Shown here piece by piece: positions 29,376 through 37,304 of a stretch of DNA of 56,230 bases (position 1 is its first letter; every line of letters starts with the position of its first letter). Below the pieces are notes generated by a model that was not told the origin of the DNA, searched no databases, and was given only the letters and a program-made list of their open reading frames with translations. The DNA comes from Deltaproteobacteria bacterium (GTDB lineage Bacteria; Myxococcota_A; Polyangia; Haliangiales; JADYYK01). The translations under genes and the position numbers were made by a program. The DNA is taken from positions 1 to 56,230 of the forward strand of contig JADYYK010000026.1 of the NCBI GenBank assembly GCA_020853705.1, written 5' to 3'.

Positions 29376-30125
29376 CAGCGACATGCAGGTCAGCGCGCCG
29401 TCGGCCTTGCGCGTCTCCGACACCTCCAGCGTGCGCACCTCCAGGCCCGCCGCCTCGACCGCCGCGCGTGCACGCGGGTAGCCCGCCGCCATCAGCGCGC
29501 GTCCGCCCACCGCGACACAGTTGGCCGCATAGGCCTCGTCAGGCGGCACCGTCACCAGCGCCACATCGCCGAGGCTGCCGGGCGCCAGCACTCCGTCAGC
29601 CACCAGCACGCGCCCGTCACCCAGCGGTGAACACACACACTTGAGGTGGAGCACGCCCGCCGGCAGCGCGACCTCGGTGACGCGGTAGCCGAGCGGCCCG
29701 AACACCTCCGCGAGCCGCGCCGCGCCCGCCGCATTGCTGCGCGCCGAGCGCCCCACGAAGATGCGCCGCCCGATGCGCAAACAGTCGCCGCCATCCAGCG
29801 TCGCCGGTGCCGCCATGGCCACGCACTCGAGCAGCCGCTGCAGCGCCGCCGCCGCCACCGCGACCTCGCCCTGGCGCGACGGCGCCCCGGGCCGCGTCAG
29901 CAGCGCCACGCCGCCCGCGATGACCGCACAGTCCTCGACGAAGCAGCCGTCCGGGAAGCGCTCGTCGGCCTCCAGCATGGTGACCGTCGCGCCCAGCCAC
30001 TCGAGGCCGGCGACGTAGGCCGCGTGCTGCTGGCGCGCGCGCGCGACGTCGATCGGCGGGTCGGGCCGCACCGCGGTGACCGCGTCGGCGAAGCTGCCGG
30101 CGATCTCGCGCACCAGCGCCCGCAC
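29349..30125 (-). CDS. dimethylarginine dimethylaminohydrolase (DDAH) / amidinotransferase-fold protein
   Basis: 258 aa, GTG start 2 bp after the kinase stop. The pentein fold is recognisable: RFPDGCFVEDCAVIAGGVAL (substrate-loop Asp/Glu), LDGGDCLRIGRRIFVGRSAR, the catalytic His in LPAGVLHLKCVCSPLGDG and the catalytic Cys near the C-terminus in KADGALTCMSLLL. DDAHs hydrolyse N-omega-methylated arginine to citrulline and dimethylamine; other pentein hydrolases use arginine or related guanidines. Last gene of the four-gene coupled operon starting at 32237. Confidence 0.88.
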   Translation of the reverse strand: MRALVREIAGSFADAVTAVRPDPPIDVARARQQHAAYVAGLEWLGATVTMLEADERFPDGCFVEDCAVIAGGVALLTRPGAPSRQGEVAVAAAALQRLLECVAMAAPATLDGGDCLRIGRRIFVGRSARSNAAGAARLAEVFGPLGYRVTEVALPAGVLHLKCVCSPLGDGRVLVADGVLAPGSLGDVALVTVPPDEAYAANCVAVGGRALMAAGYPRARAAVEAAGLEVRTLEVSETRKADGALTCMSLLLGTPDGQ

Positions 30126-30127
30126 GG

Positions 30128-30997
30128 TCAGCGCTCCAGCGCGCCGGCCAGGGCGCGTGCGAAGGCCTCGGCGCTGCCGAAGCGCGCCGCCGCGTCCTTG
30201 GCCAGGGCCTGGCGCAGGAAGGCGTCGACCATCGCGGGCAGCTCGGGGCGCAGCGCGCGCGCCGACGGCACCGGCGCGTCACGGTGCAGGCGCAGCATCT
30301 GGATCAGGTTGGGCGAGTCGTAGGGGCGCTGCCCGGTCAGCATCTCGAAGACCATCACGCCCAGCGCATACAGATCGGCGCGCTCGTCGTCCTTCATGCC
30401 CGAGGTCACGCGCTCCGGCGCCAGGTAGGCCGGCGTGCCCACGGTCGAGTTCTTGGCCGTGATGCCCTCGAGGCGCGTGCCCTCCAGGATCTTGGCCAGG
30501 CCGAAGTCGACCACCTTGACGTGCACCGGCCGCCCCGCCGCCAGCGGCGTGCACAGGAAGACGTTCTCGGGCTTGAGATCACGATGAATGATGCCGGCGC
30601 CGTGGGCCTCGGCCAGGCACTCGCAGGCCTCGGTCACGATGTGTAGTACGAGGTCGGGCGCCAGCACCGGCTCGCGCTCCAGGCGCGCGCGCAGCGGCTC
30701 GCCGTCGAGGCGCTCCATGGCGATGAACAGGGTGTCGTCGCTCTGGCCGAAGTCGTAGAAGCTGATGGCGTGCGGCGAGCGCAGCCGGGTCACCGCCTCG
30801 ACCTCGCGCCGGAAGCGCAGCACGGCGTCGGGCTCGCGCGCGATCTCGGGGCGCAACAGCTTGAGCGCCACCGGGCGCCCCATCGACAGCTGCTCGGCCA
30901 GGTAGACGCGCGCCATCTCGCCGCTGCCCAGCAGCGCATCGACGCGGTAGCGCCCGGCCACGATGCTGCCGAGGTTCGGATCGTCACTCGGGTTCAT
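30128..30997 (-). CDS. Ser/Thr protein kinase (PknB type), catalytic domain only
   Basis: 289 aa, almost exactly one kinase domain. Gly-rich loop LLGSGEMARVYLAEQ, ATP-binding Lys in PVALKLLRPE, catalytic loop IIHRDLKPENVFL, DFG in VKVVDFGLAKIL, activation segment with STVGTPAYLAPERVTSG, and DERADLYALGVMVFEMLTG. There is no membrane helix or sensor domain, unlike many myxobacterial kinases, so it should be cytosolic. The ATG overlaps the MBL gene stop by 4 bp, and the DDAH-like gene follows after 2 bp. Co-translation with two hydrolases suggests they are targets or share a signal, which is inference. Confidence 0.93.
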   Translation of the reverse strand: MNPSDDPNLGSIVAGRYRVDALLGSGEMARVYLAEQLSMGRPVALKLLRPEIAREPDAVLRFRREVEAVTRLRSPHAISFYDFGQSDDTLFIAMERLDGEPLRARLEREPVLAPDLVLHIVTEACECLAEAHGAGIIHRDLKPENVFLCTPLAAGRPVHVKVVDFGLAKILEGTRLEGITAKNSTVGTPAYLAPERVTSGMKDDERADLYALGVMVFEMLTGQRPYDSPNLIQMLRLHRDAPVPSARALRPELPAMVDAFLRQALAKDAAARFGSAEAFARALAGALER

Positions 30998-31818
30998 GCC
31001 GCGGTCTGGCTCCCTTGGTTCTGCTCGCGCGCGAGCTCGTCGGGGTCATGCGCGCTGTGCATGGTGACCTGGCCGCTGGCGGCCAGCTCGCGCAGCCGCG
31101 CCAGGTTGTGCAGCCGGGCGCGGTGGTCGGCGTCGGCCATGCGCTGGAACATGCGCAGCCCGAAACGGCTCTTGCCGCCCTGCGACAGCTCGCCGGCCGA
31201 GAAGTAGGCGTCACCGGCGTGCAGCAGCCAGCCCGCGCTGCCGCGCTCGACCGCCACGCCGCAGTGGCCGAACGAGTGGCCCGGTAGCGGGATCAGCAGC
31301 AGCTCGGGCGGCAGGCCGTGGGCCAGCTGCACCGCCTCGAAGCCGAACCAGGGCTCGCCACGCGCGCTGTCATAGCGCTGGAACCGCGGGCCGTGGGCGA
31401 AGTGGTGCGGGCGGTAGCGCTGGCGCTCGAAGCCGCCGGCGCGCGCCAGCATGGCGGCGTGCTCGAGCTCGTGCACGTGGACCTGGGCGTGCGGGAAGTC
31501 GGGCAGCCCGCCGGCGTGGTCGACGTCGAGGTGGGTGGCCACGATGTGGCGCACGTCGGTGCGCTGGAAGCCCAGGCGCTCGACCTGCTCGGCCGCGGTC
31601 TCGGCGGCCTCGAGCAGCGGGCGCACGATCCGCGTGAAGCGCCACGGCAGCAGGCCGGGCTGCGCGGTCTCGGCCAGCCCCAGGCCGGTGTCGACCAGGA
31701 TGAGGCCGGCGTCGCTCTCGATGAGCAGGCAGTGGCACACCATCTTGCCCGACGGGTGCACCATCGACCTGCCCAGCATCGGGCACATGGTGCCGCAGTT
31801 GAGGTGGTGGACCTTCAT
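30994..31818 (-). CDS. MBL-fold metallo-hydrolase
   Basis: 274 aa beginning MKVHHLNCGTMCP, a start seen in a group of MBL proteins related to lactonases. Metal site: IVATHLDVDHAGGLPDFP (H-x-D-x-D-H in place of the canonical H-x-H-x-D-H), PLPGHSFGHCGV (His) and LLHAGDAYFSAGEL (bridging Asp). The changed second ligand is common in this sub-group but may shift metal choice. The substrate cannot be told; lactone hydrolysis is one option. Its ATG overlaps the lipoprotein stop by 4 bp, and it overlaps the kinase start by 4 bp. Confidence 0.85.
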   Translation of the reverse strand: MKVHHLNCGTMCPMLGRSMVHPSGKMVCHCLLIESDAGLILVDTGLGLAETAQPGLLPWRFTRIVRPLLEAAETAAEQVERLGFQRTDVRHIVATHLDVDHAGGLPDFPHAQVHVHELEHAAMLARAGGFERQRYRPHHFAHGPRFQRYDSARGEPWFGFEAVQLAHGLPPELLLIPLPGHSFGHCGVAVERGSAGWLLHAGDAYFSAGELSQGGKSRFGLRMFQRMADADHRARLHNLARLRELAASGQVTMHSAHDPDELAREQNQGSQTAA

Positions 31819-32237
31819 GGTCCGGCCTCGAGCACGCAGCGGCCGGCGTCGCAGCGGGTGTGGGTCGGCCCCATCGGGCAGCCCAGCGGGAAGCAGATCC
31901 CCGGGGGCCGCGCCGCGCACGCCGCGCGCAGCCGCTCGGCCCAGCCCTTGTTGCCCGCGGTGGTGGCGCAGCTCGAGCAGCAGGCGTGCACGCCGGTGAC
32001 CTCGATGGTGACGACGTCGCAGTCGGCGTCGACGCTGCAGTGGGTGTCGACCGCGTCGAAGGGCGACTGCAGCGTGGCGTCGGGGCCAGGCGCCGCGGCG
32101 TCGACCACCACGACCTCGAGCACCGACGGGTGCGGGGTCGGGCTGCTGGTCGAGCGCGGCTGCTTCGAGCACGCCGGCGCGGCCAGCGCCAGCGCCACCG
32201 TGAGCCAGACCCCTGCCACCACGCGCAGCGCCGCCAT
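31815..32237 (-). CDS. Cys-rich small lipoprotein
   Basis: 140 aa. Signal MAALRVVAGVWLTVALALAA with lipobox APAC. After a Pro/Thr/Ser linker a Cys-rich domain follows: DTHCSVDADCDVVTIEV, GVHACCSSCATTAGNKGWAE, AACAARPPGICFPLGCPMGP and THTRCDAGRCVLE. The C-x(5)-C pattern with CCSSC resembles small Cys-rich lipoproteins frequent in myxobacteria. No function is known. First gene of the coupled operon with MBL hydrolase, kinase and DDAH-like protein. Confidence 0.7.
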   Translation of the reverse strand: MAALRVVAGVWLTVALALAAPACSKQPRSTSSPTPHPSVLEVVVVDAAAPGPDATLQSPFDAVDTHCSVDADCDVVTIEVTGVHACCSSCATTAGNKGWAERLRAACAARPPGICFPLGCPMGPTHTRCDAGRCVLEAGP

Positions 32238-32294
32238 CGGTCCGTCAGTATACGGCCGACCGGCCAGCGCGCGGCCAGTGTCGCTGCCAGAAGG

Positions 32295-32313
32295 TCCGCC
32301 CTTTCAGGGCGGA
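32295..32313 (-). terminator. hairpin terminator candidate
   Basis: TCCGCCCT and AGGGCGGA form a perfect 8-bp stem with a 3-nt loop, 14 bp past the stop of the leftward gene at 32328. It sits in a 90-bp gap before the next leftward gene, which is where a terminator is expected. A run of T is lacking. Confidence 0.5.
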
Positions 32314-32327
32314 GCTGACGGGCGGCA

Positions 32328-33452
32328 CTAACGCTCGTTGACGATGTCGGCGACGAACTCGCCCTGCACCGTGCGCCAGTTGTCCTTGATGTCGACCTTG
32401 CCGCAGATCCGTTTCGGTGTGCGCGCGATGACCTCCACGCCACCTTCGCCGCTCGAGAGCCCGATGGTGGTGCCGCCCGGCGCCACGCGCAGCCCGAAGT
32501 CGACGCGCAGCTTGCCCTCGCTGAGCGAGTACTTGCCGCTCAGGACCTCACCGTCCTGGCCGTCGTACATCAGGCCGAGGCGCAGCACGCCCTGGCCCGG
32601 CGTCAGCGCCTCGGGGAAGCCGTCGGCGCCCGGCTCGACGTTGCCGAGCTCGAGCCTGACCTGCCCGGTGCCCGACGAGGTCGCGCGCGCACGCAGCGCC
32701 CCGGTGAACACCGGGTCCTCGGGCTTGGCCTCCTTGGGGGTGTGCGTCAGCGTGCTGCTCGCCGGGCACCTGGACAGGTTGGCCTCCTCCTGCGCGGCGC
32801 GCTCCTCGCCGACGATGAGGTCGACCGACTTGATGGTCGCCGAGCTGCACGCCTGCAGCACCGCCTTCCACATCCTGGCCTGCTTGCCCATCAGCATGGC
32901 GTCGCAGAACACCACGGTCTCCCACTCCGGCGACAGCCGGTGGGTGACGCCGACGTTGTAGCTCTTGTCGTTGTTGCGCACGCCATCGACCTCGATCACG
33001 AAGGCCCACACGCCGGGACGGACCTCGCCGTCCTGCAGGATCTTGCCGCGCGTGGCCGGGCCCTCGGCGCGCGTCCTGGCGGCCGCCTTGATCTGCTCGT
33101 CCATCTTCTCGGCGCGGCACGGGCCGTGGCAGGTCGCCGACACCGTGATCGACGAGGTCGAGAACAGCGACGGCTGCTCGCCCTTGGGCAGCGGCGGCAT
33201 GAAGGTGTTCATCGTGTCCTTCGCGGTGCCCTCGGTCATCATCTTCCAGCCCCGGGGCACCTGCGCCTGGATCTTGAACGCCATCTTGCGATAGTCGGTG
33301 CTGGCGTACTTCAGCTCGATCGGCACGGTGTCGAACGCGACCTTGTCGCCCCCGCCGCCGCCCTTCTTGCCGCAGCCGCCCGCCAGGGCAGCGCAGACCA
33401 CGACCCACGGCATGTGCCGCCCGCTCGGCTTCGACTGCGACAGCTTCGACAT
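32328..33452 (-). CDS. predicted lipoprotein, unknown function
   Basis: 374 aa from ATG 33452; ATG 33413 would give a shorter n-region. Signal MPWVVVCAALAGGCGKKGGG has a clear lipobox. The mature protein is mostly beta-type: KMAFKIQAQVPRGWKMMTEG, then a segment with two Cys (SATCHGPCRAEKMDEQI), VWAFVIEVDGVRNN, and a C-terminal domain (VRLELGNVEPGADGFPEALT ... VDIKDNWRTVQGEFVADIV). I recognise no family. Last gene after 33481-34143 (28-bp gap), followed by a hairpin. Confidence 0.7.
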   Translation of the reverse strand: MSKLSQSKPSGRHMPWVVVCAALAGGCGKKGGGGGDKVAFDTVPIELKYASTDYRKMAFKIQAQVPRGWKMMTEGTAKDTMNTFMPPLPKGEQPSLFSTSSITVSATCHGPCRAEKMDEQIKAAARTRAEGPATRGKILQDGEVRPGVWAFVIEVDGVRNNDKSYNVGVTHRLSPEWETVVFCDAMLMGKQARMWKAVLQACSSATIKSVDLIVGEERAAQEEANLSRCPASSTLTHTPKEAKPEDPVFTGALRARATSSGTGQVRLELGNVEPGADGFPEALTPGQGVLRLGLMYDGQDGEVLSGKYSLSEGKLRVDFGLRVAPGGTTIGLSSGEGGVEVIARTPKRICGKVDIKDNWRTVQGEFVADIVNER

Positions 33453-33480
33453 CTGGCCCCCAGGCCCGCTGGGGCCCGGG

Positions 33481-34143
33481 TCAGGATACGGGCGGCGGCG
33501 GATAACCACCAGGGGCGGGTGGCGGCGGGCTCGCGGGGCTGGCGTCGGGATCTTCCTTCTCACGCAGCGCCAGCCCGGCCAGCGCGGCCACGCCGACGAA
33601 GCCGAGACAGGTGATCCAGAACCCGGCGCGCGCCCCGGCGTCGATCTTGTCCTTGCTCAGGCGGCCCAGCCCGCCGCCGCGACTGACGGTGCCATCCTCG
33701 ACGCCGGCCTTCTTCTCCAGCTGGCCGGTGATGGCCTTCTCCAGCTTGCCGGTGGCGCCGATGTAGAGGCCGATCAGCGACCCGAGCCCCAGCAGCGACA
33801 CCACGAAGGCGCCCAGCAACGCCTGGCGCGAGCGCACCCAGGCCAGACCGGCCGCGATCAGCGCCAGCGCCATGGCCGCGATGGCCAGCGGCTCGCGCTT
33901 GACGTTGCCGATCTTGGGCAGCTTGCTGGGCCGGCCGCCGCGGTCGGGGTCGCGGCCCTCCTCCTTTGCGAGGTCGTTGATCATGCCGCCCGGCTTGCAG
34001 CCGCCGACCATGTCGGCGCCCGACACCGAGACGATCTCCATGCCCTCGCAGGACACCCCGAAAAAGGGCAGGAAGAACAGCAGGACGACCGCCGGGGTCA
34101 GAAAGCGCCCCAGCTTCCTCCACAGCGTCAGCTTGTTGGCCAT
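33481..34143 (-). CDS. membrane protein with Pro-rich C-terminus, unknown function
   Basis: 220 aa from the ATG of MANKLTLWRKLGRFLTPAVV. Four hydrophobic segments: FLTPAVVLLFFLPFFGV, LAIAAMALALIAAGLAWV, ALLGAFVVSLLGLGSLIGLYI and FWITCLGFVGVAALAGLAL. Two Cys (FGVSCEG, VGGCKPGG) lie in the first outside loop. The tail is PPPPAPGGYPPPPVS, which is likely cytoplasmic. No family is recognised. Upstream of a lipoprotein gene in the same direction. Confidence 0.65.
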   Translation of the reverse strand: MANKLTLWRKLGRFLTPAVVLLFFLPFFGVSCEGMEIVSVSGADMVGGCKPGGMINDLAKEEGRDPDRGGRPSKLPKIGNVKREPLAIAAMALALIAAGLAWVRSRQALLGAFVVSLLGLGSLIGLYIGATGKLEKAITGQLEKKAGVEDGTVSRGGGLGRLSKDKIDAGARAGFWITCLGFVGVAALAGLALREKEDPDASPASPPPPAPGGYPPPPVS

Positions 34144-34184
34144 GATGGGGCGCAACATAGCAGAGGACCCTGCGCAGATCTGGG

Positions 34185-34394
34185 CTACTTCGGCGCCGCG
34201 GTCACCGTGAGGTGGCCCGCACCGTCGGCGCGCAGCAGGTACTTCTCGCCGTCGGCCCCGGTGAAGGTCGCGCTGCCGTCGATGCTGGTCTGGGCCTCGG
34301 CGAGCAGGAACTTGAGGTAGTCGCGGCGCTCCCTGGCCAGCGCCTTGAGCGCCGCGATGCCCTGCTCGTCACCGCTGAGCTTGTCCATCGGCAT
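34185..34394 (-). CDS. small hypothetical protein
   Basis: 69 aa, MPMDKLSGDEQGIAALKALA. Start at ATG 34394 or 34388; the frame stays open further upstream but without a good start. A helical N-terminal half (ARERRDYLKFLLAEAQTSID) and a strand-rich C-terminal half (GEKYLLRADGAGHLTVTAAP) give it natural-looking composition. It lies 41 bp ahead of the 33481-34143 gene in the same direction. Function unknown. Confidence 0.5.
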   Translation of the reverse strand: MPMDKLSGDEQGIAALKALARERRDYLKFLLAEAQTSIDGSATFTGADGEKYLLRADGAGHLTVTAAPK

Positions 34395-34443
34395 GGCGAC
34401 GCCATCGTAGTTCAGATACGATGCGTGCCCAAGGGGGGCCGAA

Positions 34444-34887
34444 ATGAAGCGTCATTTTCTGCTAGCAGGGCTGGCTTTCGGGCTGTTGGGCACCATGGTC
34501 GCGTGTGGCGGGCGGCAGCGCCGCGGCGAGCGCCGGGACGACGTCAGGGACGCGCGCACCGAGGCGCTGACCGGCTGGAACAAGCTGGGCGAGCGCTGGG
34601 TCAACCACGGCGGCGACCACGACACCATCATGGTGGGCGGCTCCGAAGGGCGCTTCACCCAGCTCCAGCTGGTCGCCGAGCACAGCGCGCTGGAGCTTTT
34701 CGACGTCGTGGTCACCTTCGGTGACGGCACCACGTTCTCGCCGCCCACGCGCCTGGTGTTCGCCAAGAACAGCGCCAGCCGCGTCATCGATCTGCCCGGC
34801 GGCGCGCGCTTCATCCGGCGCGTCGACTTCCGTTACGCCAACCTGCCCGGCGGCGGCCGCGCCCAGCTGGAGCTGTGGGCCAAGTAG
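34444..34887 (+). CDS. DUF2541-like lipoprotein
   Basis: 147 aa; strong ribosome site AAGGGGGG before the ATG. Signal MKRHFLLAGLAFGLLGTMVA then CGG (lipobox Cys21). The mature part is a beta domain of the type W-x-x-LG-x-x-x-V...D-x-D-x-I-x-V: WNKLGERWVNHGGDHDTIMV, GRFTQLQLVAEHSALELFDV, VVTFGDGTTF, RVIDLPGGARFIRRVDFRYA. This fits DUF2541 (YaaI-like) proteins of unknown function. First gene of a rightward set of envelope proteins. Confidence 0.65.
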   Translation: MKRHFLLAGLAFGLLGTMVACGGRQRRGERRDDVRDARTEALTGWNKLGERWVNHGGDHDTIMVGGSEGRFTQLQLVAEHSALELFDVVVTFGDGTTFSPPTRLVFAKNSASRVIDLPGGARFIRRVDFRYANLPGGGRAQLELWAK

Positions 34888-34932
34888 CACGTCGCTGTTG
34901 CTTGTCCGCCGCGTTTCCGCTTGAATCCATTC

Positions 34933-35532
34933 ATGGGGGGAAGGTCCAGGGCCACGCGCCAGGCCTGGCGTGTATGCGCGCTCGCCGCGCTGGCGGGCGC
35001 CTTCACGGCCAGCGGCGGCTGCGGTTTCGGCCTGGGCGCCGGCTCCACGGTGGCCAAGGGCACCCAGCCCATGAGCACCAGCACCAGCGCGGACGCCGAC
35101 TTCACGGTGCGCACCGACAACATCGACTTCCTCTTCATGTACGCGATGAAGGACCTCGAGCTGGTCGGCACCATGACGCTGGGCAGCTATGACATCCGGA
35201 CCCGCGGCGGCACCCTGGAGAACGAGGACGGTGCCCGCTTCGCCGGTGGCCTGGGCGCCAGCTACGCGCTGCCCGGCTTCATCCGCGCTTTCGGCCACGT
35301 TCACTTCGACGCCCTGGGCGCCCCCATCAGCTACAGCATCAGCCGCGCCATCGAGGCCGGCGTCGAGCTGCGCCAGCGCGCCACCACCAGCCTGTACGTG
35401 CGCTTCGGCGTCCACCTCGACACCGTCGAGCGCACCGACGGCGGTGACGACATCAAGGCCACCGGCGTCATGATGAGCGTCGGGCTGCAGAGCTTCTTCC
35501 TGCAGTCGATCTTCAAGAAGAGGCGCAACTGA
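34933..35532 (+). CDS. exported beta-rich envelope protein
   Basis: 199 aa from ATG 34933 (TTG 34921 possible). N-terminal signal-like helix (WRVCALAALAGAFTASGGCG) with a possible lipobox. The mature part looks like a small beta barrel: IDFLFMYAMKDLELVGTMTL, GGLGASYALPGFIRAFGHVH, ISRAIEAGVELRQRATTSLY, then GVMMSVGLQSFFLQSIFKKR. No family recognised. Its TGA shares a base with the next ATG (TGATG), so it is coupled to 35532. Confidence 0.65.
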   Translation: MGGRSRATRQAWRVCALAALAGAFTASGGCGFGLGAGSTVAKGTQPMSTSTSADADFTVRTDNIDFLFMYAMKDLELVGTMTLGSYDIRTRGGTLENEDGARFAGGLGASYALPGFIRAFGHVHFDALGAPISYSISRAIEAGVELRQRATTSLYVRFGVHLDTVERTDGGDDIKATGVMMSVGLQSFFLQSIFKKRRN

Positions 35533-36407
35533 TGCGCGGCTCCGCCCTCGTCGCCACCACCGCGCTCGCCGCCGCGCTGCTGCTGGCGCCCGCCCGCGCC
35601 CGCGCCGGCAACAACGGCAACTACACCATCGGCTTCGCGGCCAGCACCGGCAACGCGCTGCTGCCGGCGACGGCCTCGAATGGCCTGTCGACGTCGATCC
35701 AGGTCCACGAGTATGGCGGCTGGGTCGGTCGCATCCTGACCTTGATCCTGACCGCGCCGCGGGCGCCGACCGGGCGCACCGACGTGTCGACCTCGACCAG
35801 CTGCTCGGGCGACTACTGCGTGGTCACGACCACGACGACGACCTACGCGCCGACCCAGGCCGAGATCGACCGCTACCACGCCGAGGTCAAGAACTGGTCG
35901 GAGAACACCGCGCCCATGATCCTGTCGGGCGCGCTGCGCACAGAGGTCACCGCCGAGTGGATGTCGCAAGATCTCGGCGGCGACACCTCGGGCGGGATGT
36001 TCTCGCTGACCTACAACTTCCCCATCGGCAGCCTGCGCAACCTGGGTGGCAACTTCAACTTCGGCATGGCGGTGGGCGGCTACACCTTCCACGACCGCAC
36101 CTGGAAGGAGGTCGAGAACACCGGCGGCGTCCTCAGCGCGGTCGAGAAGACCGGCGACCTCGAGTACGACTACATCGGCATCCCCATGCGCTTCTCGGTG
36201 ATGGCGCGGCGCAACCTGCAGGCCTACGTGCAGATGGACTTCAACATCCTCGGCCTGTCCCTGATGGGCGAGGACGCGCAGCCGTCGCCGGCCCGGGTCG
36301 GCTTCACCTACCTGATGCCGCACCTGTTCCTGCGCGGCGAGGTGGTCACCGACAACTTCGGCACCCACGGCATCAGCGGCCTGGCGGAGCTCGGCCTTGC
36401 GTTCTAG
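35532..36407 (+). CDS. predicted outer-membrane beta-barrel protein
   Basis: 291 aa. Sec signal MRGSALVATTALAAALLLAP cleaved around ARARA. The barrel-like repeats of alternating residues are clear in the C-terminal half: GGMFSLTYNFPIGSLRNLGG, FNFGMAVGGYTFHDRTW, IPMRFSVMARRNLQAYVQMD, VGFTYLMPHLFLRGEV, and the final GISGLAELGLAF ends in Phe as outer-membrane proteins do. No family is recognised. Middle of the coupled set 34933-38402. Confidence 0.7.
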   Translation: MRGSALVATTALAAALLLAPARARAGNNGNYTIGFAASTGNALLPATASNGLSTSIQVHEYGGWVGRILTLILTAPRAPTGRTDVSTSTSCSGDYCVVTTTTTTYAPTQAEIDRYHAEVKNWSENTAPMILSGALRTEVTAEWMSQDLGGDTSGGMFSLTYNFPIGSLRNLGGNFNFGMAVGGYTFHDRTWKEVENTGGVLSAVEKTGDLEYDYIGIPMRFSVMARRNLQAYVQMDFNILGLSLMGEDAQPSPARVGFTYLMPHLFLRGEVVTDNFGTHGISGLAELGLAF

Positions 36408-37302
36408 CCCGCGCCTCCTCGCGGCCCTGCTGCTGGCGTCGCTGACGTTGACGCTGGCGTGGCCGGGCGCGCGCGCGCATGCGCAGGTGGCGCCCGACGG
36501 CGACACCCCGCCACCACCGCCGCCCGAGCCCGAGCCCGAACCGTCGCCGGAGCCCGAGGCCGCGCCGCCCCCCGACGAGCCCGAGGAGCTGCCGCCCGAC
36601 GAGCAGCCACCGCAGCCGGTCTTCAACCCCACGCCGTCGGCCTCGCCCGAGCCCAGCGCGGAACCCTCGGCGTCGCCGTCGCCGGGCCCCGACACCGACT
36701 CGCCCGGCCGTCCCAAACCGCGCGGCCTCATCATCGGCCTCGAGCTCGGCGTCGGCGGCATCACCGGCGCGCCCGCGCATGTGTACGACTTCGGTTTCGG
36801 CAAGAACCTGGTCATCGGCTACTTCATCGGCAACACCACGCTGGAGTGGCACTTCGCGCAGACCTACTCGCTGCGCGCCAAGGAGTCCGCGCTGGAGGGC
36901 ACCAGCACCAGCGGCAACATGGAGCTGTCCAGCGCCGGCATCCGCCAGCGCCTGTTCGGGCCGCGCCCGCTGCTCGAGGTCTATCTCGGCGCCGCGCGCG
37001 CCTCGGTGCCGCTGCTGGTGCCCGGCGACATCGACTCGCCCGGGGTCCACACCAGCTCGGCGGTCGGCGTCGGTGGCCTGGCAGGTGTCGCCGTCGGCTT
37101 TCCGATCTATCGTCTGGTCATGGCCAGCCTCGAGGTCCGCGCCGGTTACCTGTTCTGGGAGAGCCCGTCGCAGCCCTATGTGGTGCCGACCGGCGCCGAC
37201 CCGGCCGGCAGCGGCGGCGTCACCTTCGACAGCAGCAGCGACGACGTCGACGGCGTGCCCTGGACGGTCACCTTCGGGCTGCGCGCGCCGCTCGGCAACT
37301 GA
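36397..37302 (+). CDS. predicted outer-membrane protein with Pro-rich linker
   Basis: 301 aa from TTG 36397, which overlaps the previous stop by 11 bp; no in-frame ATG suits better. Sec signal (LLAALLLASLTLTLAWPGAR, cleaved near AHA). Residues 32-105 are a Pro/Glu/Ser linker with repeated PEPEPEPSPEPE blocks. The C-terminal 200 residues look like an outer-membrane barrel (GLIIGLELGVGGITGAPAHV, LEVYLGAARASVPLLVPG, VPWTVTFGLRAPLGN). The linker resembles periplasm-spanning or cell-wall-crossing segments. Function unknown. Confidence 0.65.
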   Translation: MRSSPRLLAALLLASLTLTLAWPGARAHAQVAPDGDTPPPPPPEPEPEPSPEPEAAPPPDEPEELPPDEQPPQPVFNPTPSASPEPSAEPSASPSPGPDTDSPGRPKPRGLIIGLELGVGGITGAPAHVYDFGFGKNLVIGYFIGNTTLEWHFAQTYSLRAKESALEGTSTSGNMELSSAGIRQRLFGPRPLLEVYLGAARASVPLLVPGDIDSPGVHTSSAVGVGGLAGVAVGFPIYRLVMASLEVRAGYLFWESPSQPYVVPTGADPAGSGGVTFDSSSDDVDGVPWTVTFGLRAPLGN

Positions 37303-37304
37303 CC

